A stretch of 64,000 bases of DNA from Lagopus muta (lineage: Eukaryota > Chordata > Aves > Galliformes > Phasianidae). The stretch spans positions 41,317,967-41,381,966 of the forward strand of contig NC_064437.1 of the NCBI RefSeq assembly GCF_023343835.1. The letters run 5' to 3'. Position 1 is the first letter of the stretch. The number at the start of each line of letters is the position of its first letter. The position numbers and the translations under genes were made by a program. The notes below the pieces were generated by a model, which saw only the letters and a program-made list of their open reading frames with translations, was not told the origin of the DNA and ran no database searches. Of the stretch, positions 53,501-63,268 are shown piece after piece.

Positions 53501-56500
53501 GACCCAGGGACTAAAAGGGCAACCTGGAGAGAAGGTGAGTTGGCTCCTTGCAGCCTTTAGTATCTCTGGCTGCCCTCCTGGAGGGCCAGCCTAAACACCT
53601 TAGCTGCAGCCCTGGCCACTGCAGCCGACTTTGGGTTTCCACACCCTGGGGTGCCTGCTCTCCCCCAGCAGGGTAAGTTTATCTCCCAGATTCCTCCCAG
53701 GCCACTCAGCCTCCAAAAAAGCTGTGTTTCTTGTTTATGACAATTTACTAACAGTGTATGAGTTGGCAGGCACATGCAAGGCTCCCCTCGAGGCTTCCTG
53801 GGTGTTAACCACTGAGTTTCTTCTATGCTGGCAGCACCGCTTGCCCTAATCACCCTTGCAGTTCCTCTCTGCCTCTTGGGTCAGCACAATTTCTGCTGTG
53901 AGCCACAGCGAGGAAAATGGGATGGCATGCTCCTGTTTCTGACATGGTGGGACTTGGCATCCACAAGAATAGTGATAATGTGCATTTGAGGTGTGTGAAT
54001 AACTGGGAATTTGCAGCCAGAAGCAGCGAGTTATAGAAACTAGGAAAGAGATGAATATTCACCTAGTAGGGGAATCGTGTGTGGAGCATCACCATACCAG
54101 AGCCATTTGCTCCTTTTCATGGAAGATAGAAAAATGCAGCAAGGAAGAGTGAGTTAGGATGGAGAATCTCTCTCCTTGCTTTCAGGCTTCTGCTTGTTCA
54201 TTGGAGCCTATAAATATTATCTAACAGACCAAGATTTCACTCTTAATTGCCCGTACTTCCCTAAAGCCCTCTGTGAGGTCCTTGGCAGTCCTAGCTTGGT
54301 TTTGCAGAGAGTTCTGTTGCTTGCAGGCTGCATGGTTTATGGGATGCTCCATCCAACGGCTGCCCTGCCCTGGGCACTTCTGGAGCAGCCTCTCAGGGAT
54401 ACACAGTGCTTTCTAAAGACACAGTGTTTCCTGCCCATTGCACATCGTGGGTGGCTAGGAGCTGAAGAGCGCCTGTTTGCTTTTCCAGCAAGGGATTTGC
54501 TGTTTTCATCCTCATCCCATCTGAGCTGATATGCACACAAACGAGGCTCTTCCCCAGTGCAGTCAGGAAGCAGCTGACGAGCTGCCCGTGCCTCCCATTT
54601 TCCCGGAGCTCGCCATATCCCTTTTTCTTTTGTCTCTGGTGCAGAATGTGTGAGAGGCTTCCTGGATATGCAGGTTATCTTGAACTGTGGGAAGGAGACA
54701 GCTCAGCTGCTGTTCTGGCAACTGTTAATTGTGGGTCTCTTATCAGCTGCCTGTTACTGACTTAAGGACTTGTTTCCATGTCCACTTAGTGCAGTTCATG
54801 CTTTGAAAGAGAAAAAGCCTTGGGCAAATTGTGCTGCACTTTCACCAGCAGCTTTGAGATTGTCAGTCAAGCAGATAGAGCCCATAGACCTGGCTGGTCC
54901 TGGCTCTGGGTGGGCTCTCAGCGCCTGCTGCAAGAATGAAGGCAGCCTGTGCCACTACTGATCCAGCCCTTGCATTGGGATCTACAGGGTATATGTGGTG
55001 TGCGGGATTATTGCTGCTGGGACCTCTGCACTGAGCCCTAAATGGGCTGGAAATCGACACCAAAGTCTCCAGCACTTCTTGCGGTGCAGCTTGATGTAGG
55101 AGAGGCAAGATCTCAAGTATTTCTGTGTTGGTTTTCAGGTACTAGAATGGTCTCAGAATTGATGTTTGTCTTAGGATCTAGCCCAAACTGAATCAGTGTG
55201 ATACATCATTAATTATACTGCTTGTCTCCATGGCAGACCCAGTTTCTTCCAAAAAACCACAGTTGAGCAAGCCTTTTATTTTCTGTATTCCCCCTTCTCC
55301 GCTCTGAACACACACTTTATACTGTGCAGCATGTGATGCTGCTTCAACATCAAGTTATTTAATTTAGACCTAAACTTTTGCATTCCTGCCCGGTCATTAA
55401 GTCTCAATTGACCTATTCATAGAATAGCTAGCTTTGCAGTCAAAAAACATGGCCAGTTCATGTAATCTTAGTCCGTAAGATAGAACATGGTCTTTGGTAT
55501 GGAGCTCTCTAGCCAGTGTTTCCATACTGCCTACAAAGGATGTTCTTAGAAATGATCACCAGAGAGTATTCAGAATCTGTGGGGTTTTCTTAGGTAATTT
55601 TTCCCCACATGTTTTGCCTGTTTGCAGAAGACAATATACAACATATGTGACGTATTCTTTGCTTTACAAAGAATATACAGGATGGGCAGAAAGCAGTCAC
55701 TAAAATGTAGCTGTGTCTGGGGAGGAGTGTGGAAAGTGCTTACAAAGTTCCAAACTGTGGGTGTGGTGGGACCAGGGACTGAGGGTGAGCATTAGCAATG
55801 GAAATTATGGAAAAACATTAGTATTCTCTGAAGTTGAAGTCTGACCAGACATATTCTGGCAGCAACAGGGGTTTCAGGCAGTCTTTCACATTTGCAAGGG
55901 GGCAGAGCCTGTGTTTTGCCAACAAGTGTTTTACACATTTATAATTTTACTTGCTGCACAGCTTCTATTTTTTTGTTGTGTATAGATAGTCCCAAATGAC
56001 ATTTCTCCTCCCGGAGTGAGCTGGGGGAGGCCAGAATGGCAGCTGCCGCATGAGTCCTGACATTCTTATACCTTGAGCAGCCTCATTAAATCTCAGTCTT
56101 GATGGAAATGTCATTTTCATTGTATTTTCACCTTTTCTCACCCCTTTTCCTTTCCCTGTCTCTCTGCAGGGCGCTCCAGGAGAAGCAGGCATGTCTATCA
56201 TTGGGCCCCGTGGTCCACCCGTGAGTGACTTTACTCTCTATTTTTGACTGATTCAGGATGTGGGCAAGTTACAGGGAAACAAACATTTAGGAGGGGCAGC
56301 AAGACAGCATCAGCTGGAGAGAGCAAAACCCCTGTATAATGTGGTTCCCATGTTGAGCCAGGCTTGGTTTTATACCGCTATTATATACTATGTATAATGA
56401 AATTACAGCTCGTACTTCAGAACAGACAAAGAAGCCTCATCTTACAAAGAAACTATAGTCCTGTCTTTGAAAGGAAAAAAACATATTTCCTTCTTGCAAC

Positions 56501-57655
56501 AGGACCACTCCTGTTTTTGAGGAGAACGTGCTATTAGCCTGGCTGATTTCAGCCTTTGGTTTCATTAGCGAAGGACAAGCCCCCCTGATTTTGCAGAAGA
56601 GCAGGATCAGAGCTAAGCTGGTGACTAGAGAACTCACAAAGATGGATAGATCAGAGTTGTCCAGAGGTCCCTGCCAGTACCCAAAGCCTTGGAAACTCTT
56701 TGCCAGTGTAGATGCTGAAAACTTGAAAACCCCTTTGCTGACTGGGGAGCAGAGGAAAGGCAAGGGAGGATTTTGCACCCCACTCCAGCAAAAGCAAGAA
56801 GTCAGCCAGACAAAACTTCTTGCAAGTGTAGGGTCAGAAAAAAGCAGGCCGGCACAGTATTAAGGGCTGGAGCACTTAAGTGCCCTAAACACTGGATGTT
56901 TCTTGCTCTGCACTTCAGCCATCAAGCCTCTGCTTTTGTGCAGATGCAGCCAGTCCTCCTCACTCCATCCCTGTGCAGCCTTCTCTGGAGATTTCCATGA
57001 GAAAAGACCCAGGGACTTAATTCTCTCCCTCCCTCTGCGCACTTCCGATTTTGATTAACCTGTGAAGAGCACTGTCCTTGACCTGCCAAGAGGATGGGCT
57101 GCTGGCGACTTTTGTTTCACAGCAGAGGTCAAGTGAGAGAGACCTAGGCAGCACGAATGCTTGGCTACATCTGGCTTTCCAATTAGCTTTCCAAAAGAAG
57201 AGTTCCTAATAAGTAACAGCTTTGTGGGCTCCCAGGCCCACCTGCGTGGCACACTGCAGTTTGAGAAGCGATAGAACTGAAGCAAAAGAATTTCCTTAAG
57301 CATTTGTTACACAACAGATCAGCCCTGGTCACTTGGCCAGGTGAGGAGGGTGGGCTGATGGGTTCCTCCATGCTAATCTCTGAGAAAAGCCACCCAAGTG
57401 CCACAAGCAGTTTTTGGAGGGTAAGGGCTGCATGTTTCTTCTGTTTCTCTCAAGCTGTAGCTCTCAGCCTAGTATGAAACAGCAACAGGAGAGAAAACCT
57501 GGTGGTCCTCATCGATGTAGGACCTGCAAATGTAGCTGGGCACTGCTCTTTCCCTTAAGAACATGTGCCTAGTCTGCAAGACAGACTTAATGTCTCTTTC
57601 AGTGCAGCCTCATTGCCTTTGCTGCCATTTGGGAAAGCACAGAACATGTTGAACC

Positions 57656-57689
<34 letters not shown>

Positions 57690-60600
57690 CTAAAACCAGA
57701 AAACTTAGATGGCAAGTGATTTTTAAGAGGAGTTTTTGCCTACCCCAGCTCCCCGCTTCTCTCCCATAGCCCTTGTGAAGATGATCCCATTTCCAGGGGA
57801 GCTGGTGGTAGGTCAGAAGGATGGCTGAGCACCGAAGACAAACACAGGAACCCCAGCCAAGGGGCCACTTGGGAAGATGTGGGATGAGAAATAGTTTCCA
57901 GATTTTCATTTGAAGGTTAAAGCTTTTGCTCAGAGCTGCTTAACTCTGGCCAGAGAGGGACAGTATGCCGATAGTGGCAGAAACAGATGATCTCCATGAT
58001 TTGGCAGCTCCCGGGATTACATACTTCATAGGATCAACATCTTAAAAAGAAGACAAGGAAAAACAGCTACCCAACAAAAACAGACTCTTGGAATCACTCA
58101 CTGTGAACTGTTGTTTTGGCCTGATACCGTGCAAATCACTATGCCGTCCTCCAAGGAGAAAGAGGCAGCAGTCTGCAGCCTAGAGAGGAAGCCAAATTGC
58201 ACCATTTCCAGATTTTCTCCTTAATTCTTTTTTTAGCACTTCTTGTCTGCGGAGACTTCCAGCAGGGAGCCAGAATTAATGAATTGTGGCTAGGCTCTAC
58301 TTGATTTTCGCCTTTTCAGAAAGCAGTGGTGGACAAATTCTTTAATTTATAGCTGATCTTCCCTCCTGGTCACTGGCCAATGGGACCAGGTGGTTTTATA
58401 TATATCTTGCAATGCAAAGCAAAGTTGACCAAGTTCAACTTAGTGAAACTAAGAAAACAATGCAAACGTAATCAGGTCCTGCTAGCACTGTGTATAAAAA
58501 CAACTGTTTGGTGCAAGTCCAGGCACTCTATGGTAGGGGCAGCCCTCAAGTTGTGCAAAGAGGTTATTTATCCCCATCCTCAGCAGGACTGAATCCCCAC
58601 TGAGCCTCTCTGCAGGGGCAGGGAGGCTGGAAGAGATGCAATCTGAAGATCTTACTTCTCCTGGTGATGAGGCTATGAGCTCTGTCCCAAGGGGACTGCG
58701 TTGCTTTGCTATGGCAAACCTCATCAGCGCCTTGAAGCCGGGCCAACCTGTACCGTTCTTTCCCTTCCTCTGGATTGCTCTGGTTAAGGTGAAAAAGCAA
58801 ACTCTTTCTTATACCCAGGTCTTTCCTAGGAGACAAAACACACAATAATGATCCTCAAGTAAACTGGTATCTTTACTAGATGCCCAAAGACCTAGGGTAT
58901 CTGTGTCTTGGGATGTCACAGAAGAATTATGTGAAGAACCATTTTTTCTTCTTTCTTTCTGCCCCCTCCTCTCACCCACCCCAGTGTGTTCAAGCGAGTA
59001 ACGAAGAAACTATTAAATATATTGCAAGTCAGTGTGTTTACTATAACTATTCTCAAAGTGGTAGCCAGCCCTGGCTAACCAGGAAAAGGCAAAGGTAAAG
59101 GACTTGGTGCTCACATTCCTTATAACACCACTCCTTTTTCTCTTAGCTCTTAGATGGGAAAAAGCAGGCAAAGAGAAAAATCGTACCTTGGCCAGAATTA
59201 TTTGTGAGGAAAATGAATGCACTGGGACAAGACACAGGGGAGGGAGGAGACGAGGAATGGCTGTATTTAGACACCAGTGACCTGCAAGGTTTGTCTTGTG
59301 CAGAGCAGCATCCTGCATTAAACGCCTCCGGTTTATGGCAGCAAGAATTGCCATAAAATGAGCTCAGCCTCTGGAACATACTCCAAATGGCTCATGTATG
59401 GGCTAGGGACACCCACTTAATTAATGGAGAAACTTCAAGGAAACTGCTTGCAGTCCAAACTGGACCTGCTCCAGCATTTTCCTGGCCCTGTATAAATTGG
59501 AGTGGGAATGTGAGATTTCCCCTTCTTCCCCAGTCACATTCTCCTTGGAGGTCTTGGGTAACTCCTTGGAGAGCCATAGGGATAAATGGGCACAGGCTAG
59601 AGAAAAGGTTTTATAGATCATAGACAGAACTTAGGGTCCATAGGAATCCCTTTTGGTTCCTCTAAACTGCTGTCTCTGTTTCATCTTTTCCAGGGACAGC
59701 CTGGAACAAGAGGTTTTCCTGGATTCCCGGTAAGTGTAACTGCTAGATTGATGAGGTACGTGTGTGTGGTATTACTAAGCAGTGTCATTAGTGCTTGCTG
59801 TACCTTATCATCTGTCTGATGCCAAGGATCTGATCTGATACTCCTGGAAAAAGTAATCTTTTCTTCATTTGCTTTCTTCTTTTGTTTGTCTTTTGTTTGT
59901 CTTTTTTCTTTTCTTTTTTTTTTTATTTTAAGTGATGCTTAGGGGGGGAAAAAAAACACACCAAACTAACCATAGTATGCCAAAAGGAAATTAATTAAAA
60001 AAAAAAAAGAAAAACATAAGTGTTAAAATAACATAGTTGAAGCCCAATCTGTTTAGTAAAAGAGAACCATTCTGAGAAAATACTCCCCAAGCAAAGAAAA
60101 TAGTCTGGGTACGTGAAATTCCAACCTTAGTTGAACTTTTAGGTGATTCTGTAGTAGCAATGAGCATCTGTAATCCAAACAGGGCTCTGTGTGATGGAAT
60201 ACAGGTGGGAACTGGGTTGAACACCATGGTCATGCCAGAGTGAAAGGGCAAAAAGCATAAGAATGTAGGGGGGATTTTTCTCCAATGTGAAGTTACAGAT
60301 GGGTAAGGGAATGAGAAACAAGCCTAAAAGAGGACAAAGCACATTTCATTTCAGCTTTACAGTTGCTGACAATGCTCTGTGGAGCATCAAGGCTGCTGGA
60401 AAACTCAAACGGTTGCTACTTATTCTTATGCACTTCTCCTGGACAGCTAGGAAGCCTAAGGCAAACACAAACAGCCCTGGCGCCCTGGCTCCTGCCGAGC
60501 AGCTGAAGCTGCTTCTCCAGGACACACGATGTGCCAGAGCAGGTCTTCAGAGGAAGCTCTTGCCTGGAAAACAGGAGGAATTGGCCACCTCTGAGCCAAT

Positions 60601-63268
60601 CTGACTCCGCAGCTCTGCCCTTTGTGAGAAGGGGGGCTGTGATCTGCCCTGAGGCTGAAGAGAAGCAGATCTCTCCTGGCCCTTGTGGTCTTTGGCTTTT
60701 GGAGCAGCAGAGAACAAATCAGCCCAGCTCATGAGAAAGTGTCGAGTGGGATGGTGCTCCATGGGGCCTGTTTTTCATCATATCGTACCTTCAAAATGCT
60801 GCTGAGCTCTATGTCACTTTTTCCCTGGGACACTTCTCTTATACTATCGTTCGCAAAAATTCCTCTTTTCCCAATGGTCTTTTGAAATCCGAATCTCCAG
60901 ATAACTGTGCTGATTTTCAATGAATTGATGAGATGCTGCAAAATTTGAAATGCTGAGGGTTTTTTTTTCCTGCAAATTGCCAATGGATAATCTCTCCTGC
61001 TTTGCTGCTGAAATGGGCTGACAGTGAGAAGGTCCCAGCAGAAGCAATCAGGAAGCTTGGGTGGTACCCACCTCTGCAGTTTTGTGGCACATAGTTTTTG
61101 CTGGGGCAGGTGGACAGATGCTCAGGTGAAAGCATTTCTCATTTTTTCTCCCCCCTTTTTTTTTTTTTGTTTTTGTTTTCTTTCAGGGTCCTATTGGCTT
61201 GGATGGCAAACCGGTAAGCAAACAGTCTCTCTGGAGGCTTTGTGCCCTGCCACCTGCCAGGTCCCACTCTCCTACCAGCCTGCATGCTATAGAGTATGTT
61301 TTTAAGAGGATTATTTTGCAGTGTCATGCGCATGCATGGATTAAATGAAAATCAGAAGGTTGGTGGGCAGGTGGATGCCACAAATGCCTTGGGGGAGTTG
61401 CAGGTGGCAAGAGATTAGGGAGAGCAAGCGTGGCTGCTTCCTTTCCAGGCAAATCTCTGAACCAGCACCTCACAAGGGCAGCAGCCAACCTGCTGCAGGG
61501 AAAACCTCAGTGTTTTGGGTGTTGGGGAACAATGTAGTGTTAGTTATATGAGCAAAGCTGCACATGTGTGGCGTTGTATCTCTCTTGAGAAATAATAGTG
61601 GCTGTGAGTACCTCTCAAGGCAAAGGGTAAGCAGGTAAAGCAAATATCTTTTAGGGGTTGCAGTGGCTGAAGCTGAGGGATGTTTTCTTTCTTTTGCAGG
61701 GTTATCCTGGACAGAAGGGAGAGATGGTAATAACAACAACAAAAATTATATGTGCTAGTGGTTGATGGATTGGTTTGAAATGGCATTGCCTCTCAGCTGG
61801 AAATAAGCTTGTAGGCAGACTAGTGGTCCTAGCTTCAGCTAATGGCCTAGCTATGTACCTAATTCTGTAACTTCATTGCAGTGTGGAGATGCATGCCTGT
61901 AATCTTTACATTATGGCTATCAGATTCATCATGTCACAACAGCAACTCTGTAGTTATGCATGGGATATGTTTTCCTCACAGTTAGCAATTATGTTCTTTA
62001 AATATACTCTGGGAGCTGACATTTTTTGTGGTTGGCCTCATAGCAGAAGTAAAAGTTGATGGAAAGTTTTTGAAAACCCATCTGGTGGCTTTCAACTTAC
62101 CTAACAAAAAAAAAGTGTATTATTGGTTTGAATGCTTTTCTTCCCCCTCTTGAAGGTCTGTTACATTTGTGCATCATACCAAAATGCTTTCATTTGGGAA
62201 TGATAAACTTGGGTTATTCTTCATGGGAACCCAAGTGTGATCTTGTTTCTCTCAACTTCTTGGATGATGAAATCCCCAAACATGAGCACACCAAAGTAGC
62301 AGCTCTGTAGTCAGCTTTGCTCAGTGAACTGCTGGATGTTTTCTTCTGCAAATTCTGTTTCTGGAGCCCAAGAGTCAGTGTAGCCCTCTGGCAAGCACAT
62401 GTTGAAGATCCCCATCCCTGCTCCCTGGAAGAGGGTGAGCTGCCATCCCCCAGTTGCACAACCCTAGCTCAGGCTTCAGTCCTGGCTGCTGCTTGTTCGA
62501 TCTCATTGCATCTGCCAAGGAGACATGCTGACAGCTGAGGTCCAGGCAACAATGAGGGTGTGTTTTCCTGATGTTTTTTCCCCCCTCCTTTTAATAAATC
62601 CCCCCCATGGTGCAGCCAGAACATGTGTGCATTTTCACTCCTCCTGAGTAACAAAGGGAACCCAGAGCTCTCTTGGAAACTGTTCTCCACAAAAGTTTGT
62701 AAAAACTGAGGTTCCACCTACTCCCTACACTGAAAGCATTTGTCGCTGTAAATCCATCTTGTATTCATGACTATGTGTTTCTTTAAAGGGTGCCACAGGT
62801 CCCAGGGGACAGCCCGTAAGTACCCTATATTTTGTGTTTGTACCTCCCCCATCCCTTTCCTCTTGCATGTACAGAACCTCTCCTTTACCAAGAGCCTTTA
62901 AAAACCTCATCTCTTTTATAGGGACCCCCAGGACAAAAAGGAGAAAAGGTAATTTTAATGGGCAATACGCTGAAAATTGCATGTAAAAAAATGAGCAGAG
63001 AAGTGGGCTGGGCTAGTGCTACTCGGTTTGACTTTGAGTGACTGAGAGATACAGGAAAAGCAAAGGGCTGCAGGGTCAGTGGGTGGGAGGTAGGCTGCTT
63101 ATCGAGTGCAAATTGGCATAGTCTCACTGAGTTCAATAGAGCCATCGTGATTTACACCTTGTGGATCTGCCCTCCAATGTCTATTTTGGTTCTCTCTGTT
63201 CGTGGTTTAAACTCTTTTCTTTTAATCCCCTTCTTACGCAGGGTCAGTGCACAGAGTACTCCCACAGG
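24237..63268 (+). CDS. COL13A1: Collagen alpha-1(XIII) chain, 5' half (13 exons, partial at right edge)
   Basis: Single-pass type II membrane collagen found at adhesion sites and the neuromuscular junction (family knowledge). Exons read by eye: 24237-24539, 31104-31173, 48749-48756, 51375-51401, 52949-52984, 53508-53534, 56170-56220, 59694-59729, 61187-61213, 61700-61726, 62789-62815, 62922-62948, 63242-63268. Joined they give 231 residues with no stop: cytoplasmic tail 1-33, membrane segment about 34-58, coiled-coil stem about 62-107, Cys120-Asn-Cys122, Gly-X-Y domain from Gly125, and Cys225 where the collagenous part ends. METAILGRV, GQPGTRGFPGFP and GPIGLDGKP match my memory of human COL13A1; related COL23A1 and COL25A1 lack them. 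The start is the first ATG after an in-frame TAG at 24177-24179, with G at -3. The rest of the chain (later COL domains and C-terminus) lies outside the window. Confidence 0.95.
24540..31103 (+). other. COL13A1: COL13A1 intron 1 (6.6 kb)
   Basis: No further exon or known gene was recognised. It holds an A-rich tract near 26461-26484, a pyrimidine tract at 27774-27820 and a CT run near 30986-31000. The open frames here, including a 210-codon one on the minus strand at 27077-27709, show no family resemblance. Confidence 0.85.
27774..27820 (+). repeat. Polypyrimidine (CTTT)n / poly-T tract
   Basis: Imperfect TTTC units leading into a long T run in intron 1. Confidence 0.9.
31104..31173 (+). CDS. 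COL13A1: COL13A1 exon 2 (residues 102-124 plus first base of 125)
   Basis: The acceptor is ccttaacag and the donor CAG|gtaggg. The 70-nt exon ends one base into a Gly codon, so it must pair with the 8-nt exon 3. It encodes a basic juxta-collagenous stem, KLKFHLPRHREVRETHQR, followed by CNCPA. Human COL13A1 has a run of four arginines here, cut by furin to shed the ectodomain. In this sequence that run is replaced by R-H-R-E-V-R. The Cys-X-Cys before the first Gly-X-Y triplet is shared with human. Confidence 0.93.
35540..35568 (+). repeat. Poly-A run, 29 bases
   Basis: Uninterrupted A run in intron 2, followed by gagagaatg. No AATAAA was seen just before it and no flanking duplication is obvious. 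Confidence 0.9.
36990..37320. promoter_or_regulatory. Isolated CpG-dense patch inside intron 2
   Basis: 23 CpG dinucleotides were counted by hand between 36961 and 37320, close to what base composition predicts, whereas surrounding intron DNA is strongly CpG-depleted. Scattered CpGs continue to about 37640. This suggests an unmethylated element, such as an alternative promoter or enhancer (inference). No recognisable coding exon lies in it. Confidence 0.45.
39299..39352 (+). repeat. Polypyrimidine tract
   Basis: T runs broken by single C residues, intron 2. It resembles a 3' splice site tract, but no AG followed by collagen-like coding sequence was found after it. Confidence 0.85.
40181..40230 (+). 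repeat. Compound tetranucleotide microsatellite (TCTA)n(TCTG)n(TCTA)n
   Basis: About five TCTA units, then five TCTG units, then two TCTA units, in intron 2. Likely polymorphic. Confidence 0.95.
42860..43195 (+). mobile_element. Degraded CR1-like LINE 3' relic
   Basis: The phrase gactggaagaattaggttttgtttagtctgaagacaagagaagact, then catgtaaaaggtgaccgcaaagagg, and a later gcaggttagagaaat segment, follow the order of CR1 3' regions with many substitutions. The boundaries are approximate and the subfamily is not determined. An open stretch just upstream (42453-42749) may belong to the same insertion but is not recognised. Confidence 0.55.
47818..47851 (+). repeat. (AAAAC)n repeat
   Basis: Successive AAAAC/AAAC units in intron 2, ending in an A run. 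Confidence 0.9.
48749..48756 (+). CDS. COL13A1: COL13A1 exon 3, 8-nt microexon (Gly125-Pro-Pro)
   Basis: GTCCACCT lies between tatttcag and gtaagt. Together with the last G of exon 2 it completes Gly-Pro-Pro and restores phase 0 for exon 4. Human COL13A1 reads CNCPP-GPP-GPTG at the same place, and I recall that its smallest exon is 8 bp. Skipping this exon alone shifts the frame; skipping exons 2 and 3 together (78 nt) would keep it. No annotation tool that requires a minimum exon size would find it. Confidence 0.9.
48757..51374 (+). other. COL13A1: COL13A1 intron 3 (2.6 kb)
   Basis: Spliced out between the 8-nt exon 3 and exon 4. I see no coding or repeat element in it. Confidence 0.85.
51375..51401 (+). 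CDS. COL13A1: COL13A1 exon 4 (GTTGRPGLP)
   Basis: A 27-nt exon (three Gly-X-Y triplets, residues 128-136) with acceptor tgtttcag and donor gtaagt. It corresponds to human GPTGRPGLP. Phase 0 at both ends, so it could be skipped without a frameshift. Confidence 0.95.
51402..52948 (+). other. COL13A1: COL13A1 intron 4 (1.5 kb)
   Basis: gtaagt to ccag. Nothing further recognised. Confidence 0.85.
52949..52984 (+). CDS. COL13A1: COL13A1 exon 5 (GDKGAMGIPGRP)
   Basis: A 36-nt exon, residues 137-148, with acceptor cattgccag and donor gtaagt. It corresponds to human GDKGAIGMPGRV. Phase 0 at both ends. Confidence 0.95.
52985..53507 (+). other. COL13A1: COL13A1 intron 5 (523 nt)
   Basis: gtaagt to ccag. 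It ends with a CT-rich stretch before exon 6. Nothing further recognised. Confidence 0.85.
53508..53534 (+). CDS. COL13A1: COL13A1 exon 6 (GLKGQPGEK)
   Basis: A 27-nt exon, residues 149-157, with acceptor actgacccag and donor gtgagt. It corresponds to human GVKGQPGEK. The basic/acidic triplet Gly-Glu-Lys is typical of helix-stabilising pairs. Confidence 0.95.
53535..56169 (+). other. COL13A1: COL13A1 intron 6 (2.6 kb)
   Basis: gtgagt to gcag. Nothing further recognised. Confidence 0.85.
56170..56220 (+). CDS. COL13A1: COL13A1 exon 7 (residues 158-174, with a helix interruption)
   Basis: A 51-nt exon with acceptor tctctgcag and donor gtgagt. It encodes GAPGEAGMSIIGPRGPP. The Gly-Met-Ser-Ile-Ile stretch has two extra residues and so interrupts the Gly-X-Y repeat. 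Human has Gly-Met-Ser-Ile-Val in the same place, so the interruption is conserved and not a sequencing error. Confidence 0.95.
56221..59693 (+). other. COL13A1: COL13A1 intron 7 (3.5 kb)
   Basis: gtgagt to ccag. It contains a 29-base A run at 57659-57687. No exon or gene recognised. Confidence 0.85.
57659..57687 (+). repeat. Poly-A run, 29 bases
   Basis: Uninterrupted A run in intron 7. The upstream sequence was not recognised as a known retrotransposon. Confidence 0.9.
59694..59729 (+). CDS. COL13A1: COL13A1 exon 8 (GQPGTRGFPGFP)
   Basis: A 36-nt exon, residues 175-186, with acceptor tcttttccag and donor gtaagt. The encoded peptide is identical to the human one as I remember it. Confidence 0.96.
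59730..61186 (+). other. COL13A1: COL13A1 intron 8 (1.5 kb)
   Basis: gtaagt to tcag, with A-rich and T-rich low-complexity stretches near 59.9-60.0 kb and a T-rich acceptor tract. Nothing further recognised. Confidence 0.85.
61187..61213 (+). CDS. COL13A1: COL13A1 exon 9 (GPIGLDGKP)
   Basis: A 27-nt exon, residues 187-195, with a long T-rich tract and tttcag acceptor, and donor gtaagc. The peptide is identical to human as I remember it. Confidence 0.96.
61214..61699 (+). other. COL13A1: COL13A1 intron 9 (486 nt)
   Basis: gtaagc to gcag. Nothing further recognised. Confidence 0.85.
61700..61726 (+). CDS. COL13A1: COL13A1 exon 10 (GYPGQKGEM)
   Basis: A 27-nt exon, residues 196-204, with acceptor cttttgcag and donor gtaata. 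It corresponds to human GHPGPKGDM. Confidence 0.94.
61727..62788 (+). other. COL13A1: COL13A1 intron 10 (1.06 kb)
   Basis: gtaata to aaag. It begins with a short AAC/AAT-rich stretch. Nothing further recognised. Confidence 0.85.
62789..62815 (+). CDS. COL13A1: COL13A1 exon 11 (GATGPRGQP)
   Basis: A 27-nt exon, residues 205-213, with acceptor tttctttaaag and donor gtaagt. It corresponds to human GLTGPPGQP. The following intron is only 106 nt. Confidence 0.93.
62922..62948 (+). CDS. COL13A1: COL13A1 exon 12 (GPPGQKGEK)
   Basis: A 27-nt exon, residues 214-222, with acceptor ctcttttatag and donor gtaatt. It corresponds to human GPQGQKGEK. Confidence 0.94.
63242..63268 (+). CDS. COL13A1: COL13A1 exon 13 (GQCTEYSHR)
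   Basis: A 27-nt exon, residues 223-231, with acceptor cttacgcag and donor gtaagt. It corresponds to human GQCGEYPHR. The Gly-X-Y pattern stops after Gly223, so this exon marks the end of COL1 and the start of the NC2 region. Cys225 may form an interchain disulfide. Confidence 0.93.

Noticed and set aside
24237-63268. COL23A1 or COL25A1 as the identity of the collagen
   Set aside because: Those paralogues have a KIR-AREAPSEC stem and different first triplets. The METAILGRV stem and the GMSII, GQPGTRGFPGFP and GQC peptides fit COL13A1 only.
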